Assembly: GCA_023014365.1 (NCBI GenBank)
Contig: JAEBUN010000017.1
Coordinates: forward strand, 744,001-808,000
Source of the DNA: Lepiota brunneoincarnata
Taxonomy: Eukaryota; Basidiomycota; Agaricomycetes; Agaricales; Agaricaceae
Reading direction: 5' to 3'
DNA length: 64,000 nucleotides
The notes below the pieces were generated by a model. The model made no database searches and was not told the DNA's origin. It saw nothing but the letters and a program-made list of their open reading frames with translations. The stretch's first letter is position 1; the number at the start of each line of letters is the position of its first letter. The translations under genes and the position numbers were made by a program. Positions 24,698 to 36,414 of the stretch are shown in pieces.

Positions 24698-25776
24698 TTG
24701 CTCCCATCCGAATCCACTCTTATTTCTACCCCGCCTACATTAGATGGAACAACCAGGTCCTTGTCTGCGCAACCCGACTCCAACCGCAACTGCATCCTCT
24801 ACCAATTCCTTGTCAAGAGTGCTCTTAACACCACTGAAGACACACCACCCCCACACCACATACCACGACAGACCACTCCCCCTAGCCCCATTCCACCCAT
24901 CACTGAAACACCAACCGCCATCCCTGCTCCCCCGCTTGTCACTACCGTTAGTGACTATATTAATGAAGTCAACAATGCCTCTACCCTCGTCTTTTCACTT
25001 CTTATCGCACCAACACCAGCAGTATCAACAGAAATTTGTGATGGCTTCTTTCAACTCCGCAAAAACCTCCTCTGCCTCTGTGGCCTTGAACAAAGTGTTG
25101 AAAGAGTTAAAGAAGCAAACCCGAATACGTTCAACCGCCTATGGTCTGACCCCACCTTCCACCAAATCTTCACTGAGCATTGCAGCTCCACAACTGATAT
25201 ATGGATTGCACCCACAGTCCCTAGTTTGATTCAGCCTATGCCAATCAACAGAACATCCTGACAAGTCCCCGTTCACTCAACCCACTGACAAGTTCAACCT
25301 GAACAACCTCCAAGTCCTGTTACCCTGCCTATTGTCGTACCTCCCACCTCCGCACCACCACCCCAAACTTGACGACAAACAGTGGACAAATTCACCCAAT
25401 GAATGGAAGCCCTGTCAACAGCAGGAGACCCACCCCTTACCCCAAAGACCTCCTTGAACATTGTACCACCCCCACCATCACACCCCAAGCCGTGACAACC
25501 CATTCATACGATGTTGGAAGAAATCACTGTTTCAAGTGTCACCAAATTGACCACTGGACACACAGCTGCCCCCGATACACCTGTCGCCACTGCAACCATT
25601 CTGCACCAGGACATTATATGCAGACTTGCCCTGTCTACCACCAAAATCAACAAAACGCCATGCTTGAGAGGACAGCGCAACGCTATCCCAACACCTTTGG
25701 ACAAATGTACGATATCATTGGCAATGGCCAATACAACAACTATGACTATGCCTACAATGGTTATGGCTACAATTAG
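24698..25776 (+). pseudogene. Gypsy-1 third ORF with two zinc knuckles
   Basis: Downstream of the chromodomain and before the 3' LTR is a Pro-rich coding region (open 24698-25261, then broken by TGA stops) that continues to 25776. It ends with two CCHC-type knuckles: CFKCHQIDHWTHSC and CRHCNHSAPGHYMQTC. The tail is Asn/Tyr-rich. This position, where env or accessory genes lie in other elements, is unusual for a zinc-knuckle protein. It might bind element RNA, by analogy with nucleocapsid. The function is inference. Confidence 0.65.
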
Positions 25777-25851
25777 AAATGATTACTTCCGCGACCTGCA
25801 CCCTACACCCATACCCCACCACTTGTTGGCTTCGAAACAGAGTTTGAAGAT

Positions 25852-25864
25852 TAGAAGGGGGTAA
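25852..25864 (+). promoter_or_regulatory. Polypurine tract of Gypsy-1
   Basis: The purine run AGAAGGGGGTAA ends directly before the 3' LTR, the position from which plus-strand DNA synthesis is primed in LTR retrotransposons. Confidence 0.75.
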
Positions 25865-26226
25865 TGTTACCATTTTCCCCTTTCACGTGCCCCGCCTGCC
25901 TATTTTTACTTATCACATGTCACCACCTGCTGTCAATGCCTGGTTATATTTATTTATCACATGTCATCACCCATCTATAGTTAGTTTTCTTTTGGCTTGT
26001 GATTCTTATCTGATTGCATGTGATTCTCTCCTTTATCACATATGTACCAGTTGCCCCAGTAGTATACATATATAGGCTTAGGTATTACTTGTAATCCCTA
26101 GCTTTGTCTTGTTATACACCATATTTGTTCCTGATCTTTGGCATTGCCTTAGACTTGCTCGCACTACTCAATGGTTAACTTGTCGTTAATTGCATTGAGC
26201 CTTGCAGATGCCTAACCAGTGTAACA
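25865..26226 (+). repeat. Gypsy-1 3' LTR
   Basis: The 362-bp partner of 17245-17597 has the same TG...CA ends. Differences include CpG transitions (for example aatcgcat versus aattgcat) and a few small indels around the TATA region. Confidence 0.92.
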
Positions 26227-26231
26227 CATTG

Positions 26232-27482
26232 AATGGTTGTCCTTCTTGTCATATGCCTGTGCTACTTTCCTATATTGTTGAATAAGAGCTGAGAACCTGC
26301 CAAGGGATCCATGTTCCAGATCCCCAACTTCTTCACTCTTGACAGTACTTGCAGACTATACAGTATATAAATAGAATGTAAATTGTATGCTTTATGTTCA
26401 TTGGGTATTCCTGCTCCATGAATGGTTCATGAACAGTTCATGAAGCACACTGATGAGTACACATGCTACTCATCAATGGCACAACACTGTTGTAGGTACA
26501 TGCATGAGTGTCTGGTTCTGTCCCTTGGATATAGATAATCTGGATATATGTGGAGAGAAATAAGCAATTAAATTAAATACAAGCCTCCCACTGCCAGGGA
26601 GGGACACTTTCCTTCAAACCTGGGGTGGGGAGTTGGCTGGCTTGTCTCATAAAGTGAAGTGGCAATTTTGGCAGGTAAAGTACTATCAGCATCCATGTCG
26701 TGTGTCACCATCCTTGTTGAAATCAGATGCTGGAATTTTTTTTTCGGTGCATGCAGCAAGCATTAATAAATATTGAATTAAATATCAACACTTTTTTTTG
26801 TTTATCCCACTGTGTACTCCCATCAGGTTACTCTGTTAGAATACGAGTGTTCGTTAGCCTCAGAAACTCGTATGCGCTAGAACTGAGGCTGCCGGTGATT
26901 CGAGCTACGTTATTTAAGGTAAATACGGAACAATAAAAGGAGTGAGTAATTGTCCTGGCATGCTAGCTACCGTTTACATAGAGATCGAGAGAAAAAAAGA
27001 AAGAAAAGATCGGGAGCCAAAACACCTGGAAGTTGGTCCAAGTAGTCAACGCTTGGACCCCCCGGCATTCCGTGAAACTCGCGACGAGTTTGCATTTCCA
27101 ATATACTCTATGTACTCTATATCTTGTGTAAAATTACTCATTAAAACTGATTATTATTATTGAGGCCTCACAATATCTAAGTAGTTGCTGCATAGACGAG
27201 CCTCCCAGTCAAGAGGTCCATCGTGCTGATCAATTGGTCTAAGCCAACCGCAGCGGAGTGTCAAATGCCGAATTTCCATTCGAATTACACTTTGGCGCTC
27301 GTAAAAATAGTTTTTATAATTATGTTTGATGCCACGTCTATCACAGCCACCTACACAGATCCTGTTTTGCAACCATTACTTCTACTTCCTTTATTTTTCG
27401 ATATATCTCATTCCTGGCACGGGCCTCCACGTCTTCAGCGGCACAGCTCTCACTCTGAGCCCCCCAAATCCACCAGAGAACG
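26232..27482. other. Intergenic; no supported gene
   Basis: The first 600 bp are CpG-poor like other repeat sequence here. From about 26850 the composition becomes normal. The last few hundred bases probably hold the promoter of the glycosyltransferase gene. Confidence 0.35.
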
Positions 27483-30060
27483 ATGAATGGCATGAGCGAC
27501 CTGCCCAGGTCCTCGTCAGCAGTCGAGGAAAAACTGCTGCAAAAGTCCCACGGAAACCCATACCATACGGGCTGGACAAGACCTCTCTACCTTCCCATCC
27601 CTGGCGTACGCACACGCCGTCTCCGCATCCTCGTCCCTAACCTCTCCTTCTTCTTACCCCAATCACCAGTCTTATCCTCCTCCCGCGGCGGCATCATCAT
27701 TGGCGCCAATAGCAGCGGTTCCTCCCTTTTTGGCGCAGGTGCCTCACGAATCATGTTGGTCAAACGCAGACGCGCTCCTCTACTCGCGGCGTTTACCGCA
27801 TTGGCCGTCTTTCTTACTTTTGTCACCCTCCTACGGAACAGGGGCTCCCACCGCTGGACCGAGGAAGGGGACAATGAGCCGCCAACGCTTGTGTTTCGGC
27901 GGAAAGACCTGCAGAAAATCTGGGAATGGGAGATTGAGAGTGGGCATTATCCCAGTCATGCTAATAGTGCGTAAATTTCTCCATTATTTCAACCCCTGAC
28001 ATGGATTGGTTTGTGTAGTACCACTACAGATAGGCCTCAAAAAGCCTCCCGTAAACCCTGCGATACCCACTAAGGCACCCACTGTCAAGCCAACCCGATA
28101 CCGTCCTCCCGGATCGCGGGATGTTATCACAGATACGGCTGGAGCGGGCCCAAAACGTGTTTATTTGGATATTCAAAGCCAACCCCCCCGTGTTGCTTAT
28201 CCCCCGAGGCCGGTTCCTGGGAGTGTGGCGGATATGGATGAAATTATGAGACACTGTGATTTTGCTCAAAATAAGGCAAGATTCCGCCCTTGTACCCGGG
28301 GTAAATCCCTCTTGCTTACTGAAATCCGCAGTACGTCCGTGACTGTTTGGAGGTTCTCCGTATTGGGGGAGGCCTCGATAACGGCGAACGCCTACGTCGT
28401 GCGAAATTGGACGAGTGGAAATACATCTTCGTAGAAGATCCCGACAACTCCACCGATACGACTAACCTCTCACGATCTTTACGAGTCACCTCTCACGACA
28501 ATGCCCAAACCCCCCGCTGCCGGGCGCGTGGATCCTAACGCTGGGTTGGTGAAGAAACAGGATGTAGAGTGGGAGCAGCAGGTGATACTTGGACCGACAC
28601 TCAAGCATCGTCCTGCATCAACATTATCTCACCCATGCGACCCCGAAAATCCGCGCGTGTTCCATATGTTCTGGACGGGTGCATTCACCGATAAACCCTA
28701 TCTCGCGATCTTATCGTTCCTCTTCACCCAAAACACTGGGATCCACTTGACTCAGTGGCCCGCGGATGCAAAAGTCTGTCGACCGGAATTTTGGCTCTGG
28801 ATTAACCCCGGGCCTGCAGCGGCTGTACCGAATCGGAATGCGGTGGATGATATGTTTGAACAGCTCAAGTTGAACCCTTGGGCGTCGCCATTTTTACATC
28901 CGAGGTTTAAAGACGTGATTCGGTTCAAGATGTGGAATACGACGGAGCAATTGGATGGTGTGGCTGAGATTAGGGACGAATGGAGGGCGCTGCAAGATAG
29001 TTTGTTCAATTCGGGTGGGCATATTATCAGTGTACCACAGAAGAAGAAGAAATTACCGGCGACGACGACCGTCGTTGTGGGGGCGAAAGGAGGGGCTAAT
29101 GCGACTGCTGCTGTCCCTCCCGTGGGTGCGACGGCAGTGGCAGGTCAGTCGAGTGATGACGATGATGATTTGTTGAACCGGACGGGGTCCAAGTCAAGTT
29201 CATCGTATGATCGTTTGTCGGTTATCCTTTCCGACATGGCTCGTTTCGTGCTTTGTCACCGATTTGGTGGGGTTTACCTCGATGCGGATACGATTTTCCT
29301 CCGGGATTGGGAGGAAATTTGGGGCTGGAAGGGAGCATTCGCGTATCGATGGTCCCGACTACCGAAATACAACACTGCCGTGCTTAGGATGCACAAGGGG
29401 TCCGCGTTGGGAACGTTTTTGTTTAGGACAGCACTGAAGAACGGGTTGGATTTCCATCCGATGACGGTTTCTAAGTATACGGCAGATGCACATTTGGAAG
29501 GTTTGTTATTGAGGCTTCCGGACGCGCTATTTGATTCTGCGTGGTTGAACACGGAGGACTTTCAGAGAGATAGGCCGCCCCAGCCATATTTCACTGAGTG
29601 AGTCATTTCCTATTGCCATAGGGGAATGAGAACTGACAGGTTGTGGGTGCAGGTTTGGGGATTTCTTTGACACGCCTGCAGCAAGTAGTGCTGCGCCTCA
29701 AGCTCTTGGGTTCCGTGGCTTCTTCCGTGGAGCATATTCATACCATTTCCATAACTTCTGGTACGTTGCTTCCTTCCCACTCTCTCCTCTGCTCTCGCTA
29801 AGTAATGACATTATAGGTGGAAACCATTCGATCCCAAGCGTAACTGGCCAGATCTCGGTCCGAAGTTCAAATCGGGAGAGGAAACGGCGAAAGCCGCGCT
29901 AGTGAGGGAAGGGAAACTGACACCTGCAGAGGCGGCGGGCGAGAATGAGTTGGAGAATGACAAGAGGGACTTGGATTGGTCAGTGGTGCTGAAGAGGACG
30001 TTTGAGGCGTATGTGCGGGGGGAGAGACCGAATATGTATGGTGAGTGGCTGCAATGGTGA
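27483..30060 (+). CDS. Type II membrane glycosyltransferase (DXD sugar-binding type), about 760 aa
   Basis: Exons: 27483-27966, 28019-28275, 28332-28484, 28561-29597, 29653-29760, 29817-30060. The joined frame is open. A single membrane segment (LLAAFTALAVFLTFVTLL) after a basic KRRR and a cytosolic N-terminus indicates a Golgi-type topology. The catalytic part has NPRVFHMFWTG and the nucleotide-sugar/metal motif FGGVYLDADTIFLRD near 29265-29310, typical of the Gly_transf_sug (GT32-like) family. The C-terminal part has HNFWWKPFDP. Intron 2 (28276-28331) is GC-AG (AAG|GCAAGA). Intron 3 has a weak GTCACC donor but a good CTAAC branch site, so the ATG at 28501 lies within the intron. The donor sugar and acceptor cannot be told. 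The insertion between the two catalytic motifs (Lys/Ala/Asp-rich) is low-complexity. Confidence 0.88.
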
Positions 30061-30535
30061 GGCTCTTGTCTAGAGTCGGTATAGAGAGAAAGGGGGTGCT
30101 AGCATTTTTCACTATGCATTTTCTTATATTTCGAGTTACGAAGTACTACATAACTTAGTATTACATGTGCATTAGGGTACACGGATTCTGTCTCCTGGAT
30201 TTTCTTTTCCCTCCTTCCATTGTCTTACATTCTTTCGATCTTCCCGCTCCTTTCCCCTCTCCGTTAATATTCTCCCCCTCATTATTATTCCCTCTATTCT
30301 ATATACAACTGTAGAGGTCGCGTATTGCAGAGCGGGGCTTGTCCGGTTTGTTGTGGTAGTTAATATAATAATTGAGATGAATCTCTCGGAAACACCCGAA
30401 CAATGTGTCCTCCCGAGACTTCTCTCCTGTTCTGTTTCCCATCCCCCCAGTGGGTCCCAAGGCATCATCGGACGTTTCTCCTCGCGACACCTTGTCTACG
30501 TCGCCCTGTTGTCTTTCTGATCAAAGGACCCCGTT

Positions 30536-31333
30536 ATGAAACCCCAATTCGCATTCGCTTATCTTGTCTTTCCTTCCTTTTTCCTTCTCTCTGTGTTCGC
30601 GATTCCTACGTCTTTGCCAAGCGAGAGTGGAAGTGGGCTGCAGAGACGCACGAATCCTTCCTTCCCTGACCAACCGCCTTCATGTCCCATTTGTGCTAAG
30701 GTGAGTGAGATATAGACATTTGCTGGTTTGACGAAGACGTCATCTCCATCAGTCGAGGGCGGCGCATCGAGCGTCTATCTCTAACCGAGCCCCTGTCCTC
30801 GTCTATTCTGTTCTATGCAACGGGGAACGCTGATCATGGAGTCGTTATAGGACTACCCGAGTATCAACAGTTGTGCAGATGCCGCCCCAGTCTTGCAAAA
30901 CTTCACCAACGTTCGTCCGCCACCACCATCTCTGTGTGGGAAAAAAAACGATCACTCACAACTCCCCCTCCCCTTCTTTTAGATCATCTTCAACCCCGGT
31001 GCATTCATCGACGTCATCCAATGCGCATGCACAGACACATTCAAATCCGCTTTCCCACAATGCGTCGACTGCTTCATCCGCACAGGCCAAGAAAACATCC
31101 TCAACACACCCAACCTGCCTGCTGTCGTTGATGGTATGAGAAAGATTTGTGCGCTTGAGAGTTCGTTGCTGGGTAATGTGTCGGCTGCGAATGGGGAGAC
31201 GACACCTGGTGCGCCTCCGCCGCCGAGACCGTCGGCGAGTGAGGCCGCGAGAGGGGCCCAAGCGCAGGTGAGGATGATGGGGTTGGCGGTGATGATGCTG
31301 GTAGGATTGGGGGTTGGGATTTTGGTTTTGTGA
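30536..31333 (+). CDS. Small secreted cysteine-containing protein, probably GPI-anchored, 191 aa
   Basis: Exons 30536-30700, 30851-30910 and 30983-31333 join in phase. The N-terminus is a signal peptide (AYLVFPSFFLLSVFA). The mature part has paired cysteines (CPICAK, then SINSC, then QCACTDTF and CVDCF, then KICALE). A Pro/Ser/Ala-rich stretch leads to a hydrophobic C-terminus (GLAVMMLVGLGVGILVL) with no basic tail, as in GPI-anchored proteins. The family was not recognised; the cysteine spacing is not clearly CFEM. Intron 1 (150 bp) is long for this genome. It is transcribed in the same direction as the glycosyltransferase, about 475 bp downstream. A cell-wall or surface role is inference. 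Confidence 0.78.
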
Positions 31334-31420
31334 GGGGGTGATTCAATTTATACTTCGGTTCACGGCTTGATTGGGACGGGCTCTTTTTTTTTTTTCACTT
31401 ATTGGGATCCCCTTCATGAT

Positions 31421-32345
31421 TTATGACCCGTAATGAGCTTTGACGACCCCTATTACGACCCGTGTAATGGTCCCCTGTATCCAGATATTTTGCTGTATCA
31501 CATGATGCCGATATTCCTTATATTGAATATTTGAGTCCGGTGATTGGTACAGGGAAACGCAAGCGGTGACCGTGCAGTAGATGGGGCTGGGTCCGATGGT
31601 GGTGAGACCTTGAACCATCCACAGAAAATAACAAGGTCTTAGTACGATTCCTAGATATACAAGATTCGGGAGCTTACAGGAATTTAGAATATCCAACTGT
31701 TCAGGCACTGGCTAAGTGCCGAAAAGTTATGAAAAGCAAGAATTTAAGCCTTACCACGATGCTGGGCTCCCGTCGCGATTTCCCTGACGCGCTTTCTCCA
31801 TCCGGTGCCATATTACTGAAACGGGGAAAGACGAGGGTGAAATAAAAGGCCACAATTCCAAGGACAACAGAGACGAAAACACGACAGTTGGATTCGGCCG
31901 AGAGCGTTGCTGAGAAATAGAAGTCGGACGAAAGATCTGCACGGGAACGCCACATGAATCAGGTGATGGATATAATAATAAAGGTGAGGAGGGACCTGAA
32001 ATGCAGGCGCAGATTAGATTCCAATGCCCAGGACAGAAAGAATGGATCTTGACATACCCAGGCCAACGGAACAGCAGGGAGAGCTAACAGACTCCAGATA
32101 TTCCAGAAAGGTGCATTGTCCTTCTGTGCTTCCTGTGGTATGTGCGGGGGTGTTGGTGTATAAAAACAGAAGATAATATGTGCGCATTCACGAAGGCCCA
32201 GCCTACTATTATGTGCCCATCGCATCTACGGATGAATAAGAAGGTCTGGAGCTAGCTGTGGAAACAAGCCCATTGTCGTCAATAGGATCACCAGGACCCG
32301 CCAGAGTATCCCGAGCAGTCGATCCCATCGACGTCGACAGATTTA
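31421..32345 (-). CDS. Possible small multi-exon membrane protein
   Basis: Minus-strand frames encode hydrophobic segments in order: FWNIWSLLALPAVPLAWV (about 32060-32115), VFVSVVLGIVAFYFTLVFP (about 31815-31875), then YFLWMVQGLTTIGPSPIYC (about 31575-31630). They are separated by plausible GT-AG introns, for example GTAAGGC...GCCAG near 31755-31710. An N-terminal hydrophilic part may lie at 32230-32345. The exact exon joins were not settled and no family is recognised. Confidence 0.35.
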
Positions 32346-34200
32346 AAGGATGTATCCGACCCTATGAATAGAGCAGCGGTCATAATTGTCTGGGTGAGGT
32401 CGTTAGTGTTATTGGGATTCGATGAATCGCGAGTAGGGTGTTCATTGGCAGAGTCGACACATGCTGATCACCACTGTGGTCGTACAACTAGAACACCCTG
32501 TGTGAATCCACAGCGCAGCAACCGGTGAAACATCTCGAGAGTTCTTGACAGGTCCTTCAATAGGCTGAAGGGTATATTACTCGAGTTGCATCAAGACATA
32601 CCGAGGCGTTTGTCAAATTAGGCTGCTTCGGAAATAGTAGAAACTGATATTACCGACCTCAGAAGCGCTAGTAACACCATCTCTATTGTATTCTGACGTT
32701 CCCCTCGGGATCGGACCCATTCGTACAGATGTGCCTTTCTCTGACATGAGAGAGCAGCCGAAAATAAAGCATCCCAAATACCAATGATGCGAAACACTTT
32801 GCTACGAGCTACTTTTCATGATTGCGACAGGGCTTATAGTGAGTGACCATCGAGCCTTTAAAAATTGCCGCCGTGGTAACCCTCTCTATTGAGCGGCGTC
32901 CCCCCACGGACGATTTATTGTCGTGAACGGGGAAGGTCCTATGATTCTTCGGAGCCCGTTTCTCTACAACTGGGATTTTTCGAGGACTTCAGAGTCGGAA
33001 ATTTTCGGTCACTGGGATAGATGTACGGTCAATCGACTGCATCACGAGGCAATGCGCTTTCCTCGGAAGTTTCTCTTGGACACCGAGCAGACCTGTAATT
33101 GATGCTGAGTCCGAGCTGCACGCACAAATCCAAACAGATAACAAACCTTATAGCTTATGGTTCTCTTCTACTTAACACAAGGCTATGCGCTCTCGTCGCC
33201 TCGGGAACGCTGACACGTTTTGGTTTTGGTTCACCTTCTAAAGTACATTGTGCCCCTTGGTGCATCCGTTGCTGGTTCTGCGCCCCAGAGGCATAGAGCT
33301 GGCTGCTGAGTCAAATCCCCAATGCCCATCGTGATCGTCCATATATTCTGGATTAATGTATTCACATGCATGGCTCATACCTTAGCCCCTGATTGCAACT
33401 CAAGGTTATTGGTTTCAACCACAATCCGCCATTCGATCATTACCAAGCGAAGGGACACTTCAACGAAACTTCCAGCAGAATAGTACATGTATACAGGGCA
33501 TCAGTTCAGTTCCTCCGTTAAACATGGACCTCTCACGATTTATTTCTCGAGTCGCCCCATTTTTTTGATAATGGGGGCCGCAAGGAGCCCCACAAGGGAA
33601 GGTTGGCTCGCGCCCCATCTCGTAGTTGACATAGTTGGCCAGTTTCCCGCGGGTACTTGGGAATCGATCATTCCGTAAGCGGAGCGCCCGCGACTCAGAG
33701 GGCAGTAAATGATCAGCCATTCTCCAGGTACCACAGGGTGCCAATCCCCCGTCACTTTCAACACAGCTACATATTCCGGCTTTGAGATCAGCGCCTGTGT
33801 TATCGCAAACTCGGAAGGTGAGCTTTACCGGAGAGGATCTGTCAGTTGTCCAGCAGCATGTGGTACTAGAGACTGAGGATCTCATAGGCGGAATCAATAA
33901 CAAATCCGCTAAGTTGACAACTTCAATCGCCCAAGGAGTTTCTGCGGGGATTCATGTTCTAAGCCTTCCACGAGTCTGATCTGGTGTGCTTCAGCGCTTT
34001 TCAAGATCCAGGCTAAAAATATCCAAGCCAAGCTCTTCCCCCATACTCCTCTAAAGTATAATAGTTGGTGGCTCTTATAGACCCACAGAACTAGGTTTGC
34101 ACCAGGTAGTGCAATGCTCCCCACACAAACGGCCTTACCTGTCATTGATCTTCGTTATTACTTGTGGCAATGTTACCTCTAAATCCTGCGGTTATTTTTG
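32346..34200. other. No supported gene
   Basis: Open frames up to about 147 codons (minus, 33460-33903) overlap others of similar length and show no conserved motif. A plus-strand segment 33782-33979 (VVQQHVVLETEDLIGGI) looks protein-like but was not identified. Confidence 0.3.
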
Positions 34201-34563
34201 AGTTCCCAAAGTTCGATATGGGAAAGCGGCGATGCGTTCTGGATCGCGCGCGCCGTCCGGCTTACAGATATAACAGCCTCTTCGACACGTACAACGAACG
34301 AGGGCGTTAATCTCCTTCTCAAGCTCTTGACTTCTTGGTCAATCGGTCGCGATGGAACTGGTGCTGTATACTTCTATTCTTGGATGATAAGACTTAGCAG
34401 TTGGGGCGGTGGCATCACTCAACAACGTGTTTTGTCCGTCAATCAAGGGTAGTAGTCTGTACAATGAAAACACATAACCGGTGGGCCTGTTCAGCCCGGG
34501 TATCAAAACACCACCAACATCCCGCCACGCCCGAACTATCGTTCTAGTCTGCATTATTTCTGA

Positions 34564-35096
34564 TCAACTTGAACCCCCTAAATCCATAACACTTTCATAC
34601 GGTCCCAACGGTGGAATCCGCCGCTTCCGTTCCTGTCGCACTCTGGGAGCACAATCATATCCCAGCCTCAGGCATTTTCTACATTTGGCTTCATCTTTTG
34701 TGTATTCGCATCTCGCCTTGAGTTTTTTGCAGCGTTCACATGCGCCTGCTGTACGCATCCTGGGATAGGGGGAACGCAGCAGAATTAGTGGCTATAATTG
34801 TACCGGTGGTGGGCAAACCGCGGAATGAACACATACCTCTCCTGGTCGAGGCTTGTATCACATTGGTGGTCCCCCTGCCCGTGTGTTTGATCAGCAGCTT
34901 CAATTACGATCTGGATAGGACTGGGGTATTCAGCTTGCTGAGTCGACGAGGATTGTAACAGTATTGTGTTGGAAGTATTCCAAGTTTGTTGAGTCCCTGA
35001 GCTATGAACCCAAGCGGGAGTCTCATTGTTGGTCGCAAAAGGAAGTGGGTACCAGTAAATCGTGCTGTCGGTGTTACTGTTGTCGTAGTGTGCCAT
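34564..35096 (-). CDS. Zn(II)2Cys6 transcription factor, N-terminal exons
   Basis: Exon 1 (35096-34837) starts MAHYDNSNTDS and is Gln/Ser/Thr-rich. A GTATGT...CCCAG intron (34836-34760) leads to exon 2, which encodes the binuclear zinc cluster CERCKKLKARC...CRKCLRLGYDC (spacing CX2CX6CX8CX2CX6C) and a basic RQERKRR. This is the GAL4-type DNA-binding domain found in fungal transcription factors. A TATATAAATA box lies about 40 bp upstream of the ATG (35135-35144). The rest of the protein could not be followed: beyond about 34590 the frames contain stops and the proposed donors do not join in phase. The gene may be truncated or have unresolved introns. Confidence 0.65.
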
Positions 35097-35134
35097 TGCT
35101 TCTGCGAGACTCCTCCAGGATGAGGGGGGTGCAG

Positions 35135-35144
35135 TATTTATATA
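35135..35144 (-). promoter_or_regulatory. TATA box of the Zn2Cys6 gene
   Basis: Minus-strand TATATAAATA lies about 40 bp before the MAHYDN start codon. This supports that start over the upstream in-frame ATG at 35171, which would lie before the box. Confidence 0.5.
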
Positions 35145-35442
35145 TCCAGAACACCAGTACTTTGCAAGCAATTCTGCTGTTCACAAGCCACCCGCTGTCT
35201 CCATCGGTGTCCATGTTAGCCTTGGTTACCGGCGAAAGACAGAACAAAATTATAGATGGGACAGGGCCAATGCAAGAATCTTACAAAGTGTTTCAGCAGG
35301 CAAAGAGCCGCCCATACCACCGACCCTGAATGCCTCAAGACAAACTTGCTCCCGGTCCGCTAATTGTCAAGACAGGCAGATTCCGCGGGGCCCGCTGGGA
35401 GGACAGAGTGTGGACCACTAGACGCTGCCAGTCCCTGGGCAG

Positions 35443-36126
35443 TCACCCGTCCAACTCGGCACTGACTCTGAAAGAACTGAGTGAACGTAAATCTACATAC
35501 CTGATCAGCGCTTGTATGCTACCGTGGGCTGATGAGAGGATGGACCATGCGCACACATCGGGTGGGCGGCCCAGCAGTTTAAGACGTTGAATCGTCTTTT
35601 GCAGAAGGCCAGAACCAAAAGCCAGCGAGTCTCGTACTATTCCGTTATTCGGATCCGGGGATAGGCCGTCTTCAATTCTCTGTGGCACCTTGGATGGTTG
35701 GTGGAATGCTGCAGTTTGGCCGAATAAGCAAAGAAAATATCCTTGGACGCTCTGACGCAGTTCTTCTAGCTTGCTGTTAGTGTAATCATGTCTCCGTGCA
35801 TCATGTCGTGGCAAGCCAGGACCAATGGGTTTGTCAGAGCGACTGCTACACATACCACCCATAACATCGAGTCTTGGGATGAACAGAATATTCCCAAATA
35901 GTCGGCTCAATCGTGGATTGATTTGATGGAAATGGTGTAGTTTTGACTTTAAACTGTGTATGTTCTGTAAGACCGAAGTAGACGCATCAAAGGCAACTCT
36001 TACCAGTAGGACGGACTCGGATGTGTTCTGAGTCCTGTTCGTCTTAATTAAAATGGAGTCATTCCTACTGGGTGCTCGGCCCCGCTCAGCATGCTTGTCA
36101 TGTTTTGCAGGTAACATTTTGCTCAT
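35443..36126 (-). CDS. Unrecognised protein-coding segment
   Basis: A long minus-strand frame with ordinary protein composition includes RLSRLFGNILFIPRLD and GYFLCLFGQTAAFHQPSK. A 39-bp stretch 36003-35965 (GTAAGA...TTACAG) looks like an intron kept open by chance. Another donor GTATGT occurs at 35500. Start and end are uncertain. It lies upstream of the zinc-cluster gene on the same strand, about 350 bp away. It could be a separate gene or a piece of a related regulator; no domain can be named. Confidence 0.45.
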   Translation of the reverse strand: MSKMLPAKHDKHAERGRAPSRNDSILIKTNRTQNTSESVLLVRVAFDASTSVLQNIHSLKSKLHHFHQINPRLSRLFGNILFIPRLDVMGGMCSSRSDKPIGPGLPRHDARRHDYTNSKLEELRQSVQGYFLCLFGQTAAFHQPSKVPQRIEDGLSPDPNNGIVRDSLAFGSGLLQKTIQRLKLLGRPPDVCAWSILSSAHGSIQALIRYVDLRSLSSFRVSAELDG

Positions 36127-36414
36127 CGTACAGATGGGTTACTTTCACGTCTAGAGTAGGAGGGTAGTCATGGTGTCGACAGGACGCATACTCGCTTTTG
36201 TGCGTTCCTCCGCGGTATTCGTTGAATGAAGAAATCACCGGAGACACATTGCAACCTTCAAGAAACAAGCAAGGGTGACCACCACACCGCCACTGATTGC
36301 CGGGACGCCGTTCTCAGAACCGCTTCCCTATGTATCGCGGGTTTAATTATCCTTAAGTGGATAATGACGGTCTGATCAAATGGGAGCGAAGCTTTTATTT
36401 GGGGGTCTGCGTAC

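Larger units (their letters stand above)
17245..26226 (+). mobile_element. Gypsy-1: chromodomain LTR retrotransposon (Tf1/sushi type), complete but decayed
   Basis: This is an 8,982-bp element with LTRs at both ends, a 5-bp target duplication CATTG (17240-17244 and 26227-26231), gag, protease, reverse transcriptase, RNase H, integrase and a chromodomain in that order. An extra zinc-knuckle ORF follows. Many arginine codons have become TGA or TGC/CAT, so it is not autonomous. The two LTRs differ at many sites, mostly CpG transitions plus small indels, so insertion is not recent. A foreign segment of about 1.25 kb sits in gag. Confidence 0.92.

Noticed and set aside
28501..28560. ATG at 28501 as the start of a separate glycosyltransferase ORF
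   Set aside because: It lies in an intron of the longer gene: a CTAAC branch site and AAACAG acceptor precede 28561, and upstream exons with the membrane anchor join in phase.
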